DNA of 64,000 nucleotides from Fimbriimonadaceae bacterium (GCA_019454145.1 CP075366.1:1343564-1407563), one strand, 5' to 3'. Counted from the first letter of the stretch, positions 35,597 to 44,921 are shown. Program-made: numbers and translations. Notes: generated by a model from the sequence alone, not told the origin.

Positions 35597-36649
35597 TTAG
35601 TCTCTGATAAGTTTAAAAAGATAATGTGAGACGCCCCATTCCGTGCCATCAGCAAACCCAAACAGCTCGCGGCAGGCGATGAAGAACATTCGCCACCGCT
35701 GATACCATTTCGCTGCACTTTGTGAGCCGTATACCGTCTCCAAAACATTCATGATCTGAGATTGATTTCGGCTCATGTTGTCTAGCCATGCATCGGCAGT
35801 ACGGGCGTAATTCATACCATTAACCTGCCACTGTCGCTCAACGATCAGAGAATCTTGTGCCTTGATTAGCAGATCGTGACTCGGCATAACCCCACCCGTA
35901 AAAAAGTGCCTCCCCATCCAGTTTTCACTCCCTTCTGCTTCAAATAGATAAGCAAACTCTTTATGCCGGAATATATGGACAAAGAGCTTTCCTTCATCCT
36001 CTAACCAGTTTTTCATTTTCGCGAACAAAGCGGAATAATTCCGAACATGCTCCAGCATTTCAACTGTGACGATCCGGTCAAATTGGGTCAACGGCTCAAA
36101 ATCGTTGATGTCAGCGGTAATGACCCGAACATTTTTTAGGCTACGCTCCTTACACTGTGACTCTATATATTCTCGCTGACTTGCAGAGTTCGACACTGCT
36201 ACGATGGCGGCAGTCGGAAACTTTTCTGCCAAGAAAAGGGTCAATGATCCCCAACCGCAACCAAGTTCCAAAATAGATTGTCCTGGCTCAATCTCGGCAC
36301 GGGAGATGACTGTTTCAAGCGCGACCGTTTCCGCTTCTTCTAATGTTGTCACACCACTTGGCCATTCGCAGCCGCTGTACTTCTTCCGTGGCCCGAGAAT
36401 GAGTTCAAAGAATTCCGGAGGGAGTTCATAGTGTTGTTGATTAGCCTCGTCCGTAGATTCGGCGATCGGAGCATGGTTAAGAAGTTCTATGAACTTGGCT
36501 AACTCCCCAACCGGGTCTTGCGAGTACTGGCTCTGAATTTCCCGCAATCTTTGTGCGCAGGCTCTTTCAATTCCATAACTCAGCAATGAATCCGGAATCT
36601 TGCCCGATTCCGCTAGCGAGATGGCGATCCGATTAAGAACTTCATTCAT
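35597..36649 (-). CDS. CFA-synthase-like SAM methyltransferase (second copy)
   Basis: A 350-aa class I methyltransferase of the cyclopropane-fatty-acid-synthase/coclaurine-N-methyltransferase-like group. The SAM motif I is 'ILELGCGWGSLTLFLAEKF', with 'VEMLEHVRNYSALFAKM' and the 'MPSHDLLIKAQDSLIVERQWQVNGMNYARTADAWLDNM' tail region. The N-terminal 80 residues are a separate helical part. In light- or singlet-oxygen-induced clusters of other bacteria a similar second methyltransferase modifies unsaturated acyl chains. Last gene of a six-gene operon; its ATG overlaps the DUF1295 stop (ATGA). Confidence 0.82.
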   Translation of the reverse strand: MNEVLNRIAISLAESGKIPDSLLSYGIERACAQRLREIQSQYSQDPVGELAKFIELLNHAPIAESTDEANQQHYELPPEFFELILGPRKKYSGCEWPSGVTTLEEAETVALETVISRAEIEPGQSILELGCGWGSLTLFLAEKFPTAAIVAVSNSASQREYIESQCKERSLKNVRVITADINDFEPLTQFDRIVTVEMLEHVRNYSALFAKMKNWLEDEGKLFVHIFRHKEFAYLFEAEGSENWMGRHFFTGGVMPSHDLLIKAQDSLIVERQWQVNGMNYARTADAWLDNMSRNQSQIMNVLETVYGSQSAAKWYQRWRMFFIACRELFGFADGTEWGVSHYLFKLIRD

Positions 36650-37440
36650 TTTGAATCTCCTTGCTCATCCTTTGGAGGCCACGGAAAGAAAGGCGAAACA
36701 GTCCGCTGATACTCTCGATAAGCTTCCCCGCGAGATTTAATCGAACGGGCTTCGGTCATCGGAATACCGGTCACTTTGGTTAGGAATAGCAACATCACAA
36801 CTGGCCCCAGAGCCGCTAACCAGAGAAGCGAACCACCAATCGCTAGAATCAAATAGGCAAACCAGTGCACCCACTCAAAAAAGTAGTTTGGATGCCTCGA
36901 CCAAGCCCACAGTCCTTCCCGGCACACTTTTCCTTTGTTCTCGGGATTCTTCTTGAAATTTGCTAACTGTAAGTCGGCAATGCTTTCGCCAATCACCGCA
37001 ACGAGCCATACAGCTATCGCGAAAAGGTCTAGTGCCCTTACCGGACTCGGATTGTAACTGGCCGCGAGCATTGGCAGAGCAAAGAGAACAGCCCAAGCGG
37101 CTTGAATTTGGAAAAACCCGAACATCAAAGGCTGAACACGCTCTCCCCATTTTTCCCGAAGCATTTGGTACCGACCGTCTTCTTGTTCTGAAAGAACTCT
37201 GACTGCAAGCGCAGAACCTAGCCGCAGACCCCAAACTCCGGCGATGACCGCAACCAATACTTTACGCCATGGATCGCCGGAAGCGGTCAAGGCAAAAAAG
37301 ACCGCGCAAAGCCCGGTTCCGAAACTCCATGCGATATCAACGATGCCTGCGTTATGCCGCCGATACTGCACGTACCAGAGAGCAGACATCAGTAGTGCCA
37401 TAGTGAGCCATGCGATTCCAATAGCAAACCAAACACTCAT
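36646..37440 (-). CDS. DUF1295 membrane protein (steroid-5-alpha-reductase-like fold)
   Basis: A 264-aa polytopic inner-membrane protein with six or seven hydrophobic segments. It has the C-terminal signature of the DUF1295/isoprenylcysteine-methyltransferase-like superfamily, 'GLWAWSRHPNYFFEWVHWFAY', and 'RGEAYREYQRTVSPFFPWPPK'. It probably reduces or modifies a lipid using NADPH or SAM; the reaction is unknown. Genes of this family recur with CFA synthase, DUF1365 and flavin amine oxidase genes. Overlaps both neighbours by 4 bp. Confidence 0.82.
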   Translation of the reverse strand: MSVWFAIGIAWLTMALLMSALWYVQYRRHNAGIVDIAWSFGTGLCAVFFALTASGDPWRKVLVAVIAGVWGLRLGSALAVRVLSEQEDGRYQMLREKWGERVQPLMFGFFQIQAAWAVLFALPMLAASYNPSPVRALDLFAIAVWLVAVIGESIADLQLANFKKNPENKGKVCREGLWAWSRHPNYFFEWVHWFAYLILAIGGSLLWLAALGPVVMLLFLTKVTGIPMTEARSIKSRGEAYREYQRTVSPFFPWPPKDEQGDSK

Positions 37441-37958
37441 GGTGCATCCTCTAGAAAATCTAATAAATCAGGCTTGTCGCCGGGGTTCTTGTGAACAAAT
37501 TTCTTAACAACCATCCTTTTTGAAATGAGAAAGAGGCCGGGCATGGTTTTGGGGTTGCCTTTAATTCCGCCCTGCCGAATCCCCGATTTCATTGCCCTCA
37601 AACTGTTTTTGATCGTCGCAATAGAAAGCATTTTGAAAAACGATTGCTGACTCAATCCGAAAAGCTTGTAATACTGCGATTCGGGGTCTGAAAGGCGCAG
37701 CTCACTCTCTAACCCAAACTCTTTAAAAAACTCGCGAGCATCAGCTTCAGAGCCAACATGCACAAAGGCGACTTCGATACCCATGGCTTCCAGAGCTGGT
37801 TTCAACTCACTGATCTCCGCAACCATTTCTCGGCAAAAAATACATCCGAAATGACGAAGAAATGCAACTAACACTGGCTTGCTTTGGGAAAGTGAGAGAA
37901 CCTCCTGAAAAAACGGCTCCTGGATACTCTTCAATAACTCTGGTGATGGCGTTTGCAT
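37437..37958 (-). CDS. Peroxiredoxin-like (AhpC/TSA, PRXL2-type) protein
   Basis: A 173-aa thioredoxin-fold protein with the redox site FLRHFGCIFCREM (CIFC), resembling the peroxiredoxin-like-2 group. The C-terminal half 'RQGGIKGNPKTMPGLFLISKRMVVKKFVHKNPGDKP' is typical of that group. Likely reduces lipid or other peroxides in the cytoplasm, consistent with membership in an operon for photo-oxidative membrane change. Starts 1 bp after the CFA synthase stop and overlaps DUF1295 by 4 bp. Confidence 0.8.
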   Translation of the reverse strand: MQTPSPELLKSIQEPFFQEVLSLSQSKPVLVAFLRHFGCIFCREMVAEISELKPALEAMGIEVAFVHVGSEADAREFFKEFGLESELRLSDPESQYYKLFGLSQQSFFKMLSIATIKNSLRAMKSGIRQGGIKGNPKTMPGLFLISKRMVVKKFVHKNPGDKPDLLDFLEDAP

Positions 37959-37959
37959 A

Positions 37960-39285
37960 TCAATTTGAACTCGAATAAGTTGCGGCTTCTTGGATTTGGT
38001 CTGGAATCGAATAGCATTGCGCCAACTTCAGTTCGCCACGGAACCGCGGTTTAGAAAATATCATTTGAATGTCGCCGACATACTGTTCGGCAAATCCTCC
38101 TTCGCAATAACAAAGGTAGTAATGCCAAACCCGAATAAACTCAGGCGAATAGCCTTGGAGCATCACTTCGGGAATCGAGCGCACGAACCGCTCTCGCCAC
38201 CGTGCGAGAGTTGTCGCGTAATGCGTCCCAATTTCTTCTAGGTGGATCGCCCGCATGTCGGAAGATTTGGTCGCCGCCTCTATGATTGCGGAACGGGACG
38301 GGCAGTTGCTTCCCGGAAACACGTATTGCTGGATGAAATCTGTTCGCCGCAAATAATCTTTGTAACCTTGATCGGGCATGGTGATTGCTTGCAAAGCCAT
38401 CAAACCATCGGAAGCGAGCAAAGAAGCACATTTGTTGAAGTATTCACGCATCCGCGAGTGTCCGATTGCTTCAATCATTTCAATCGAAACCAGCCGGTCG
38501 TACTTGCCGGGCAAGTCTCGATAATCCATGAGCCGGACTTCAGCAAGATGCGCCAAACCTGCTTCGGCAATGCGCTTGTTTGCTTCCTTACACTGCTCAG
38601 CAGATAAGGTAACAGAAACAATATGACAACCGTATTCTCTAGCCGCGAATATGGCAAAACTCCCCCAGCCGGATCCGATTTCGACGACCGACATTCCTGG
38701 TTTGAGATCAAGCTTTTCGCAAATCCTGCGAAGCTTCGCTTTTGAAGCTTCTTCCAGCGACATTTCCGTTCGCTCAAAAATGCCACACGAATAAGTCAGT
38801 GTTTCATCTAGGAACAATTCAAAAAACTCATTTCCCAGATCGTAATGCGCCTGAATATTCCGCTTACTATTCGAGCGTGTATTACGCTTGAGGAGGTGAA
38901 GAATTAATCGAGGGACTGTTGATACCTGGGCTATAAACTTTTCAGCGCGGGATTCAAATCCTCTCCTTCGCGCGAAGATTCTTATTAATGTAGTGAGATC
39001 GTCGGCTTCCCAATAACCTCTTCGATAAGCTTCCGCTACGCCTAAAGAATGTCCAAAAACGGCAAGGCGATAGAAACGAGGATCGTTGACTTTAATCTGG
39101 ACAGCTAATTCAGCGTCATCCTGCTCGCCCAGTTTGATCACCAAATCGTCTTCAATGAGGCAGATTTCCCCATGGCGGATTCGGGAGAGAGCGGTTAATA
39201 ATATCCGTTTGCAAAAGGTATCAATAGCACTGGCCTTTCTCGCCGACACGCCTTTATTGAGGTCAGCCATTTCCCAGCTATTCAT
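37960..39285 (-). CDS. Cyclopropane-fatty-acyl-phospholipid synthase family protein
   Basis: SAM-dependent methyltransferase that alkylates double bonds of membrane phospholipid acyl chains. The 441-aa protein has an N-terminal lipid-binding domain, 'NIQAHYDLGNEFFELFLDETLTYSCGIF', SAM motif 'VVEIGSGWGSFAIFAA', 'DYRDLPGKYDRLVSIEMIEAIG' and 'QYVFPGSNCPS'. The bicarbonate-site and Glu/His residues of the family appear kept. I chose ATG 39285 since it overlaps the DUF1365 stop as ATGA, like every other junction in this operon; the longer frame to 39411 would run deep into DUF1365. Confidence 0.9.
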   Translation of the reverse strand: MNSWEMADLNKGVSARKASAIDTFCKRILLTALSRIRHGEICLIEDDLVIKLGEQDDAELAVQIKVNDPRFYRLAVFGHSLGVAEAYRRGYWEADDLTTLIRIFARRRGFESRAEKFIAQVSTVPRLILHLLKRNTRSNSKRNIQAHYDLGNEFFELFLDETLTYSCGIFERTEMSLEEASKAKLRRICEKLDLKPGMSVVEIGSGWGSFAIFAAREYGCHIVSVTLSAEQCKEANKRIAEAGLAHLAEVRLMDYRDLPGKYDRLVSIEMIEAIGHSRMREYFNKCASLLASDGLMALQAITMPDQGYKDYLRRTDFIQQYVFPGSNCPSRSAIIEAATKSSDMRAIHLEEIGTHYATTLARWRERFVRSIPEVMLQGYSPEFIRVWHYYLCYCEGGFAEQYVGDIQMIFSKPRFRGELKLAQCYSIPDQIQEAATYSSSN

Positions 39286-40028
39286 TTCGCGGCCCCTGTA
39301 TTTTTGAGTTTTGAAGGATGCGGGATATATGGGCACCCTTTTAGCCATAGCTTTAGAGCTTGGAAGTAAATACGTGTAATCACGGCTACTGTTAAGAACG
39401 GCTTCTTCCAAAGGATTTCCCTGAGCGAATTTTCGGTAAGCGACTCTCGGCTCAGCTGAAGTTTTGCTTCAAACATCAACGTGCCTTCCTCCCAGTTCTC
39501 CATTTCAACATTTATTTCACCATTCGGTTGACTAAACCGCCAAACGTACTCCTGATTCATTTTCATAAACGGAGAAACATGAAAATTCTTGGCGAATCGG
39601 TATTCGTTGACTTTGCCTGGTTCAAATCTAAATGCGTAGCAATGAGTTTCACCCCACGGAGTGTTGTGTACTTCTGCAACAATTGCCTCTAGCTCAGAAT
39701 CATCTGCCGACCAACAGTAGTAAAAGCTTACGGGGTTCATCACATATCCAAGCTGGCGAATATGGGTGAGAATTTGAATAGAGCCTGCTGGAACAAAGCC
39801 AAGCTCCTGAAATACGAGTTCCCGAACAGCTTTTTCTATTGGGCGAGAAGCTTCGCCAAAGTGGTCATAACGTAAAAATCTATCAGCGCATTTATGAATT
39901 ACAGGCATTTCTGAACTCTCCAATTCCCCTAAATCCAGATAAAACATTGTGTCGGGGTACACAAATTCGTGAGTTTTTGGTTGAAGCCTGCGATGAAAAA
40001 CCTTCCCAGAGTAAATCGCGGATTTCAT
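39282..40028 (-). CDS. DUF1365 family protein
   Basis: A 248-aa member of DUF1365, a family of unknown biochemistry nearly always next to flavin amine oxidases and CFA synthases. Diagnostic stretches are 'SAIYSGKVFHRRLQPKTHEFVYPDTMFYLDLGEL', 'RQLGYVMNPVSFYYCW', 'AEVHNTPWGETHCYAF' and 'KNFHVSPFMKMNQEYVWRF'. The ATG at 40028 overlaps the amine-oxidase stop (ATGA). It may act with CFA synthase to form methylated or furan-type fatty acids (inference from published families of this cluster). Confidence 0.88.
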   Translation of the reverse strand: MKSAIYSGKVFHRRLQPKTHEFVYPDTMFYLDLGELESSEMPVIHKCADRFLRYDHFGEASRPIEKAVRELVFQELGFVPAGSIQILTHIRQLGYVMNPVSFYYCWSADDSELEAIVAEVHNTPWGETHCYAFRFEPGKVNEYRFAKNFHVSPFMKMNQEYVWRFSQPNGEINVEMENWEEGTLMFEAKLQLSRESLTENSLREILWKKPFLTVAVITRIYFQALKLWLKGCPYIPHPSKLKNTGAAK

Positions 40029-41263
40029 AATGCCTCCCCAAACGCACTTGCGACATCTAGTGCGCTTTGCAAGCCTGCCTCGTGGAATCCGTTGCCCCAA
40101 TACGCCCCACAGTAAGAAATTCCCTCATTGCGAACTAATTCCGTCCGCCGGTTTTGAGCCGCGAGCCCCCGTGTTGATGCAATTGGATGGTCGTAATCGA
40201 ATCTGGCGATGACCTTACTGGGTTCAATCTGCTGGGATTCGTTCAGAGATACGCAGTAAGTCGTTGCGGATTCCAACGACTGCAACATATTCATGTTATA
40301 TGTCACGGTTGCGGAATCTGAAAAATCTTTTGGTACACGGTAGTTCCAGCTACTCCACGCGCTACGTTTTTCGGGCAAAACACTTGTATCGGAATGCAGA
40401 ATCGCTTCATTTTTTTGATATTCGAATGCGCTCAAAATTTCGCATTCGGTTTGAGTCGGATTGAGAAGCAATCCGAGTGCCTGATCTGCGTGAGCGGCAA
40501 CCACAACCTCGTCATACGCCTTGCTGTTCGACTTACTCGAAACCAGTATTTGCGATGAGCCACGTTGAATCTGCTCCACGCTTGAATCTAGGAGAATTTC
40601 TGCATTCAGTTTGCCGATGAGAGCATTGACATATTGATTTGAACCACCCTGAATCGTCCTCCATTCAGGTCGCCCGGTGAGATTGATAAGCTGGTGGTTC
40701 TCTAGAAACTCCGCTACAAAACTAATTGGGAAACTGAGAAACTTATCGTGTGGGCACGACCACAGAGCGCAACCGAGAGGGCTTAAAAAGCGATCAACAA
40801 ATTCTTGCGAAAACGCATGCTGTTTAATGCTTTCTTCAACTGTTATTGAGGAATCAGCAAAGCTCAGCCTTTTCACCATAAGGATGAATTTTTGAATATC
40901 TATCAGCATCCGCCAGTGGTCGCCACGGCTCAAACTCCCACGCTGGGCAAAGAGATTGGCGAGGCTTGATCCGGAATACTCAATGCCATTGCGCTCATCT
41001 TTCACGCTGAACGACATTCTCGAAGCCTGTGATTCCACTCCTAATTCATTGATCAAGCGATTGAATCCAGGATAATTGGGCCGATTGAAAACAATAAAGC
41101 CAGTGTCAACATTGATCGGCCCAGACTCTGATTCAACCTTGACCGTATTGACATGCCCCCCGATCCGGGAATCTGCCTCGTAAAGAGTCACCCGGTTATT
41201 GCGGCTCAGCAAGTAAGCAGAAACCAGCCCTGAAACCCCAGACCCTATAACCGCTATCTCCAT
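40025..41263 (-). CDS. Flavin-containing amine-oxidase-type oxidoreductase
   Basis: A 412-aa FAD protein. N-terminal dinucleotide fold 'IAVIGSGVSGLVSAYLLSRNNRVTLYEADSRIGGHVNTV', then 'VDTGFIVFNRPNYPGF' and, at the C terminus, the FAD-closing 'ISYCGAYWGNGFHEAGLQSALDVASAFG'. This is the NAD/FAD-binding protein that leads DUF1365-CFA operons; it probably desaturates or oxidises a lipid. First gene of the operon, with 57 bp between its start and the fasciclin-gene terminator, so its promoter must lie at 41264-41320. Confidence 0.88.
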   Translation of the reverse strand: MEIAVIGSGVSGLVSAYLLSRNNRVTLYEADSRIGGHVNTVKVESESGPINVDTGFIVFNRPNYPGFNRLINELGVESQASRMSFSVKDERNGIEYSGSSLANLFAQRGSLSRGDHWRMLIDIQKFILMVKRLSFADSSITVEESIKQHAFSQEFVDRFLSPLGCALWSCPHDKFLSFPISFVAEFLENHQLINLTGRPEWRTIQGGSNQYVNALIGKLNAEILLDSSVEQIQRGSSQILVSSKSNSKAYDEVVVAAHADQALGLLLNPTQTECEILSAFEYQKNEAILHSDTSVLPEKRSAWSSWNYRVPKDFSDSATVTYNMNMLQSLESATTYCVSLNESQQIEPSKVIARFDYDHPIASTRGLAAQNRRTELVRNEGISYCGAYWGNGFHEAGLQSALDVASAFGEAL

Positions 41264-41320
41264 CTTTTTCTTAACTGTTCATTTCTCATAGTTAGCTGAA
41301 CCTTGGATAACCAAAAACTG

Positions 41321-41350
41321 AAAAAGGCGACCCAGCGCCTTAGCTGGGTC
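41321..41350 (-). terminator. Terminator of the fasciclin gene
   Basis: Minus-strand stem GACCCAGC/GCTGGGTC (41329-41336/41343-41350) followed by GCCTTTTT and a second T-run. Separates the fasciclin transcript from the lipid operon. Confidence 0.85.
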
Positions 41351-41373
41351 AAACCAATTTCATGGATTTAGGA

Positions 41374-41889
41374 TCAGGATTTCGGAATCAGAACCGTGTC
41401 GATTACGTGAATCACGCCGTTTGTGCAATCAATGTCAGTTTTGATTACCTTTGCGTTGTCCACCTTCACTCCGTGCTTGTTAGAAACTTTGACTGAAGCA
41501 CCATTCACTGTCTTCACGTGAGTACCGTTCTTCAGTTTGAGAACATCTGATGCCATCACTTTGCCAGGGACAACGTGGTAAGTCAAAATCTTTGTGAGCT
41601 TTTCTTTGTTTTCTGGCTTGAGCAGGTCTTTCAAGATTCCAGGATTTTCTTTTTCCAGCTTTTTGAAAGCTTCATCAGTTGGTGCGAAAACTGTGAAAGG
41701 GCCATTTCCTTTTAGTGTGTCGACAAGCCCAGCGGCCTTCACTGCCGCAACAAGGGTGGTGAACGATTTAGCATTCACTGCCATGTCAACAATGTCCGCT
41801 TTGACAGGTTTGTGGTGCTGGAAGTTTGCAAATCCAACGGTAGCTGTAAGGATTGCAACGACGATGACTGATGTGAGTTTTGATTTCAT
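41374..41889 (-). CDS. Secreted fasciclin-domain (FAS1) protein
   Basis: A 171-aa protein with a signal peptide (residues 1-22) and one FAS1 domain: '[33 protein letters not shown]' (H1 box), then '[16 protein letters not shown]' and '[15 protein letters not shown]' (H2 box). FAS1 proteins act in adhesion or extracellular binding. Here it is divergent from the CarH-like regulator, and fasciclin genes are often members of the same light- or singlet-oxygen-responsive regulons. Start ATG 41889 has AGAGAAG upstream; the longer frame to 41979 adds a non-signal stretch. Confidence 0.9.
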   Translation of the reverse strand: MKSKLTSVIVVAILTATVGFANFQHHKPVKADIVDMAVNAKSFTTLVAAVKAAGLVDTLKGNGPFTVFAPTDEAFKKLEKENPGILKDLLKPENKEKLTKILTYHVVPGKVMASDVLKLKNGTHVKTVNGASVKVSNKHGVKVDNAKVIKTDIDCTNGVIHVIDTVLIPKS

Positions 41890-42009
41890 TTTTCTTCTCT
41901 TTAGCGGTGTTCTCTGCAAGTCAATGAGAAAGCAATTGAGGTTGCAAGGTGATATTGCCGCCCCGCAATATCTGTCCATAACGCCGATTGCCTAATTTTT
42001 GTCGCTATT

Positions 42010-42073
42010 TTGTCTAAATTATGTCCATAAAGTCCCATCCTTTGCTACATTTTTATTGACAGAACCTAGACAA
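42010..42073. promoter_or_regulatory. Candidate operator half-sites and promoter between fasciclin and CarH-like genes
   Basis: TTGTCTA at 42010-42016 and its inverse TAGACAA at 42067-42073, plus TGTCCATAA repeated at 41973-41981 and 42022-42030. A -35 TTGACA lies at 42056-42061. With a 17-bp spacer the -10 would be CTTTAA at 42079-42084 and the start site near 42091, the GTG of the regulator gene, so its mRNA may be leaderless. The TAGACAA half-site would sit between -35 and -10. All prediction from pattern. Confidence 0.4.
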
Positions 42074-42090
42074 GTGGGCTTTAATTTCCT

Positions 42091-42981
42091 GTGCCTCCCA
42101 CTTATTCGATCAGTGCAGTCGCAAAAGCTTCTGGACTTTCTGTACATACAATCAGGGCGTGGGAGAAGCGATATGGGGTTACCAATCCAGAGAGAACGGA
42201 TACTAACCGCAGAAAATACACTTTGGGCGATATAGAGCGTTTTAGGCTTTTACGCCAAGCAACCGAAAATGGGCACAGCATCGGAATGATTGCCGAGCTC
42301 TCAACTGAGGAGCTTCAAAACTTAGACAACACTGCTGAGGTTCAAAATCCGCTCGCGAGTAATCGAAATTATTTAGCTGCTTGTCTGCAAGCGATGATGA
42401 ATCTTGATGCCGACGCTCTTGAAGAGGCACTCTCGCACGCGGGAATTGTTCTAGGAATTGACCGATTTCTGTCCGAGGTTGTCGTGCCCTTACTCAAAGA
42501 ACTAGATAGTGGCTGGGAGGAGCGAAGGATATCCATCGCTCAAGAGCATTTGGCGTCGGCTGTTCTCAGAACTCAGCTGGAGAAGGCAAGGTTAACGATC
42601 CAAGTTCCGTCCCATGCACCGCGAATATTGGTCACTACACCAAGTGGCCAACTTCATGAAATCGGTGCTCTTTTAGCCGCGATTTCCGCCGCCCGCCATG
42701 GCTGGAACGTCACCTATCTCGGCCCCAATTTGCCGTCCGACGAAATTGCCGCCGCTGTGGCTAAGACACATTCAAACGCAATCGGCCTCAGCCTGGTTTA
42801 TCCCGCGGATGATCCGCTGGTAGATAGCGAACTTCTCAAAATACGTGAGCTGTTGCCAACTACTCCCATTATCATCGGTGGACGAGTGATTAGCCACTAT
42901 CGGCAAACTATCCAAGCGATTGGGGCGCACATCATAACGGACGACCATTCGCTCAAGCAGTTGCTTCGGTCTCTGAGCTGA
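42091..42981 (+). CDS. CarH/LitR-type MerR regulator with B12-binding photosensor domain
   Basis: A 296-aa transcription factor. MerR helix-turn-helix (residues 4-70, 'TYSISAVAKASGLSVHTIRAWEKRYGV'), a four-helix bundle with the photoreceptor motif W-x9-EH (Trp142, Glu152, His153 in 'GWEERRISIAQEHLAS'), then a Rossmann cobalamin-binding domain with the axial His189 in 'SGQLHEIGALLAA' and 'GLSLVYPADDP'. In characterised CarH/LitR proteins adenosylcobalamin holds a DNA-bound tetramer in the dark and light breaks it. The only start compatible with the MerR domain is the GTG at 42091, which lacks a ribosome site. It is expected to control the neighbouring fasciclin gene and lipid operon, and itself. 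Confidence 0.92.
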   Translation: MPPTYSISAVAKASGLSVHTIRAWEKRYGVTNPERTDTNRRKYTLGDIERFRLLRQATENGHSIGMIAELSTEELQNLDNTAEVQNPLASNRNYLAACLQAMMNLDADALEEALSHAGIVLGIDRFLSEVVVPLLKELDSGWEERRISIAQEHLASAVLRTQLEKARLTIQVPSHAPRILVTTPSGQLHEIGALLAAISAARHGWNVTYLGPNLPSDEIAAAVAKTHSNAIGLSLVYPADDPLVDSELLKIRELLPTTPIIIGGRVISHYRQTIQAIGAHIITDDHSLKQLLRSLS

Positions 42982-43112
42982 GTTATTTAAAAATCGCAGA
43001 CGAAACCTGGAATCGCAACAAAGTGGAGCAAGTTCTCTCAAAGAATGTCCAAGATAGTCAACCAGATGAAATTAGGCAACCAGACTGGGTTCCCTTCTAG
43101 TAAAACCTAAGA

Positions 43113-44672
43113 ATGCAACTGCTCTTCTTAGCTGTCGGGATACTCCAATTAAACAGCCAATATTCCGGCAAACTTGATGCGAGCTTGGAAGCAGCTTCGG
43201 GGATTCAACCCATTTTTGTACGAATGGAGAATCAGCTGTTCAAGAAATCAGGCGATTTCGAGAAATTTTGTGCCACCAACGAAGCAACCCCGAGATCAGA
43301 AGTGAGAAAAGCGGTTCTGACCAAACTCCACGCGAATTCCGATATCGACTGGGAAAAAATAAAAGGCTTTGTAAGCGAATTAGAAGCAAAAGGCGAACTC
43401 AAAAATACGCGAAAATTTTGGATATTAAACGGATTTGCTTGCGATGCCAGTGCAGAAGCGTGTAAGGCCCTGGCTAGCCGATCGGATGTTGCCTTTGTAT
43501 ATCTCCAGACTGGCCCAACCGGATTAAGGCAACACATTTTCAGACGCTCTACGGCCGAAATCAATGAAACACGTAAAAAGGCGATGCAGACTGCCATTTC
43601 CTCAACTAAAGATGATTCCGATCAACCCTTGAACCTCAAAGGGATCGAAATTCCTTGGAACCTCAAGCAAGTTCAAGCCGATCAAGTTTGGGAAAAAGAG
43701 AACACATTTGGAGAAGGGACAATAGTCGCCTTGAACGATGGCGGCATATTCGATATCCCAAGCTTGCAAAACTCACTTTGGCAAAACAAAAAGGAAAAGC
43801 TGGACGGGATTGACAATGATGCCAACGGATACGTGGACGATATTTTTGGCTGGGATGCCAGCGAGCAGTCGGGACTTGTTTTAGGAAATGCCGGTGCTTC
43901 TCACGGCACAATGTGCGCTGGCATCATTGCAGGAAGGCCTACCGAAGAAAAGAAATTTATCTCGGGTGTTGCGCCGCGTACAAAATTAATGATCATCAAC
44001 GGGATGGGTTGCCTCAGCGGATTTGAATACGCGCTCACAAACGGGGCAGACGTTTTTTCGATGAGCTATATGTTCGTGAATATGGAGCTCGGCAATTATC
44101 GCGGAGTTTTTAGGCTTGCGGCCGAAGGCGCAACTGCCGCCGGAATGCTCCTTTGTGGGGGAGCAGGAAATTTCGCGAACAATGCTCCTGAAGGTAAGCA
44201 AATCACCTTGCCTAAAGATATTCCTTGTGTTCTTGCCGCCGCGGGAACGGATGAGAACGGTTCGAGACCACCTTTCAGTAGCAAAGGGCCAGTGACATGG
44301 TCTGATGTGAAGTTTTACAGCGACTATCCAGATTCAAAGCCTTTGAATAAGCCTGATGTTTCAGCACCAGCATCCGGATTTCCTTGCTGGAATTTGGCAG
44401 ATGAGGGACGTCCCCAATGGAAAACAATCTTTGAAGGATCAAAAAAAGATGTTCTGGTAACTGGGCCACAGGGTAACTCATTTGCTGGCCCACATACTGC
44501 GGGAGTCGCCGCACTTATGTTTTCCGCAAACAAAGAGATCAACGCATGGCAAGTCAAGCGAATCATCGAAGAAACTGCCAGGGATATCGGAGAGCCGGGC
44601 AGAGATTTTCTTCATGGTGCAGGCGTGATCCAGGCACTTGAAGCGGTACGCAAAGCCAAAAACCATAAATAG
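43113..44672 (+). CDS. Secreted subtilisin-like (S8) serine peptidase
   Basis: A 519-aa S8 peptidase with a short N-terminal hydrophobic leader, a propeptide-like region of about 180 residues, and the catalytic domain. Asp lies in 'TIVALNDGG' near residue 210, His in 'GASHGTMCAGIIAG' near 265, Asn in 'GGAGNFANN' and Ser in 'GNSFAGPHTAGVAALM' near 455. The 'DGIDNDANGYVDDIFGWD' calcium-type insertion is typical of secreted family members. The usual DTG is NDGG and the usual GTSMA is GNSFA, both conservative. Single gene, no partner visible. Confidence 0.88.
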   Translation: MQLLFLAVGILQLNSQYSGKLDASLEAASGIQPIFVRMENQLFKKSGDFEKFCATNEATPRSEVRKAVLTKLHANSDIDWEKIKGFVSELEAKGELKNTRKFWILNGFACDASAEACKALASRSDVAFVYLQTGPTGLRQHIFRRSTAEINETRKKAMQTAISSTKDDSDQPLNLKGIEIPWNLKQVQADQVWEKENTFGEGTIVALNDGGIFDIPSLQNSLWQNKKEKLDGIDNDANGYVDDIFGWDASEQSGLVLGNAGASHGTMCAGIIAGRPTEEKKFISGVAPRTKLMIINGMGCLSGFEYALTNGADVFSMSYMFVNMELGNYRGVFRLAAEGATAAGMLLCGGAGNFANNAPEGKQITLPKDIPCVLAAAGTDENGSRPPFSSKGPVTWSDVKFYSDYPDSKPLNKPDVSAPASGFPCWNLADEGRPQWKTIFEGSKKDVLVTGPQGNSFAGPHTAGVAALMFSANKEINAWQVKRIIEETARDIGEPGRDFLHGAGVIQALEAVRKAKNHK

Positions 44673-44921
44673 ACAGCGTAAAATATATTAGTTAAAATTC
44701 CCGTCACAAACCCCTAGCGGCCCTCCCATGAGCGTGTTCTTATAACGGCTAAATCGCAACGAGTGGATACAGGGTTAAAATTACGGCGATCCCGCCCGAC
44801 CATCGCGTTTACGCGGCGTCCTGGACATTCAACTTTACTGCTCCCAGCACATTTCCGTCATTCCTTTCTGGGATTTCGAAATCGAAAATGTGTGAACCGA
44901 GCGAGGATCACGAGACTTATC

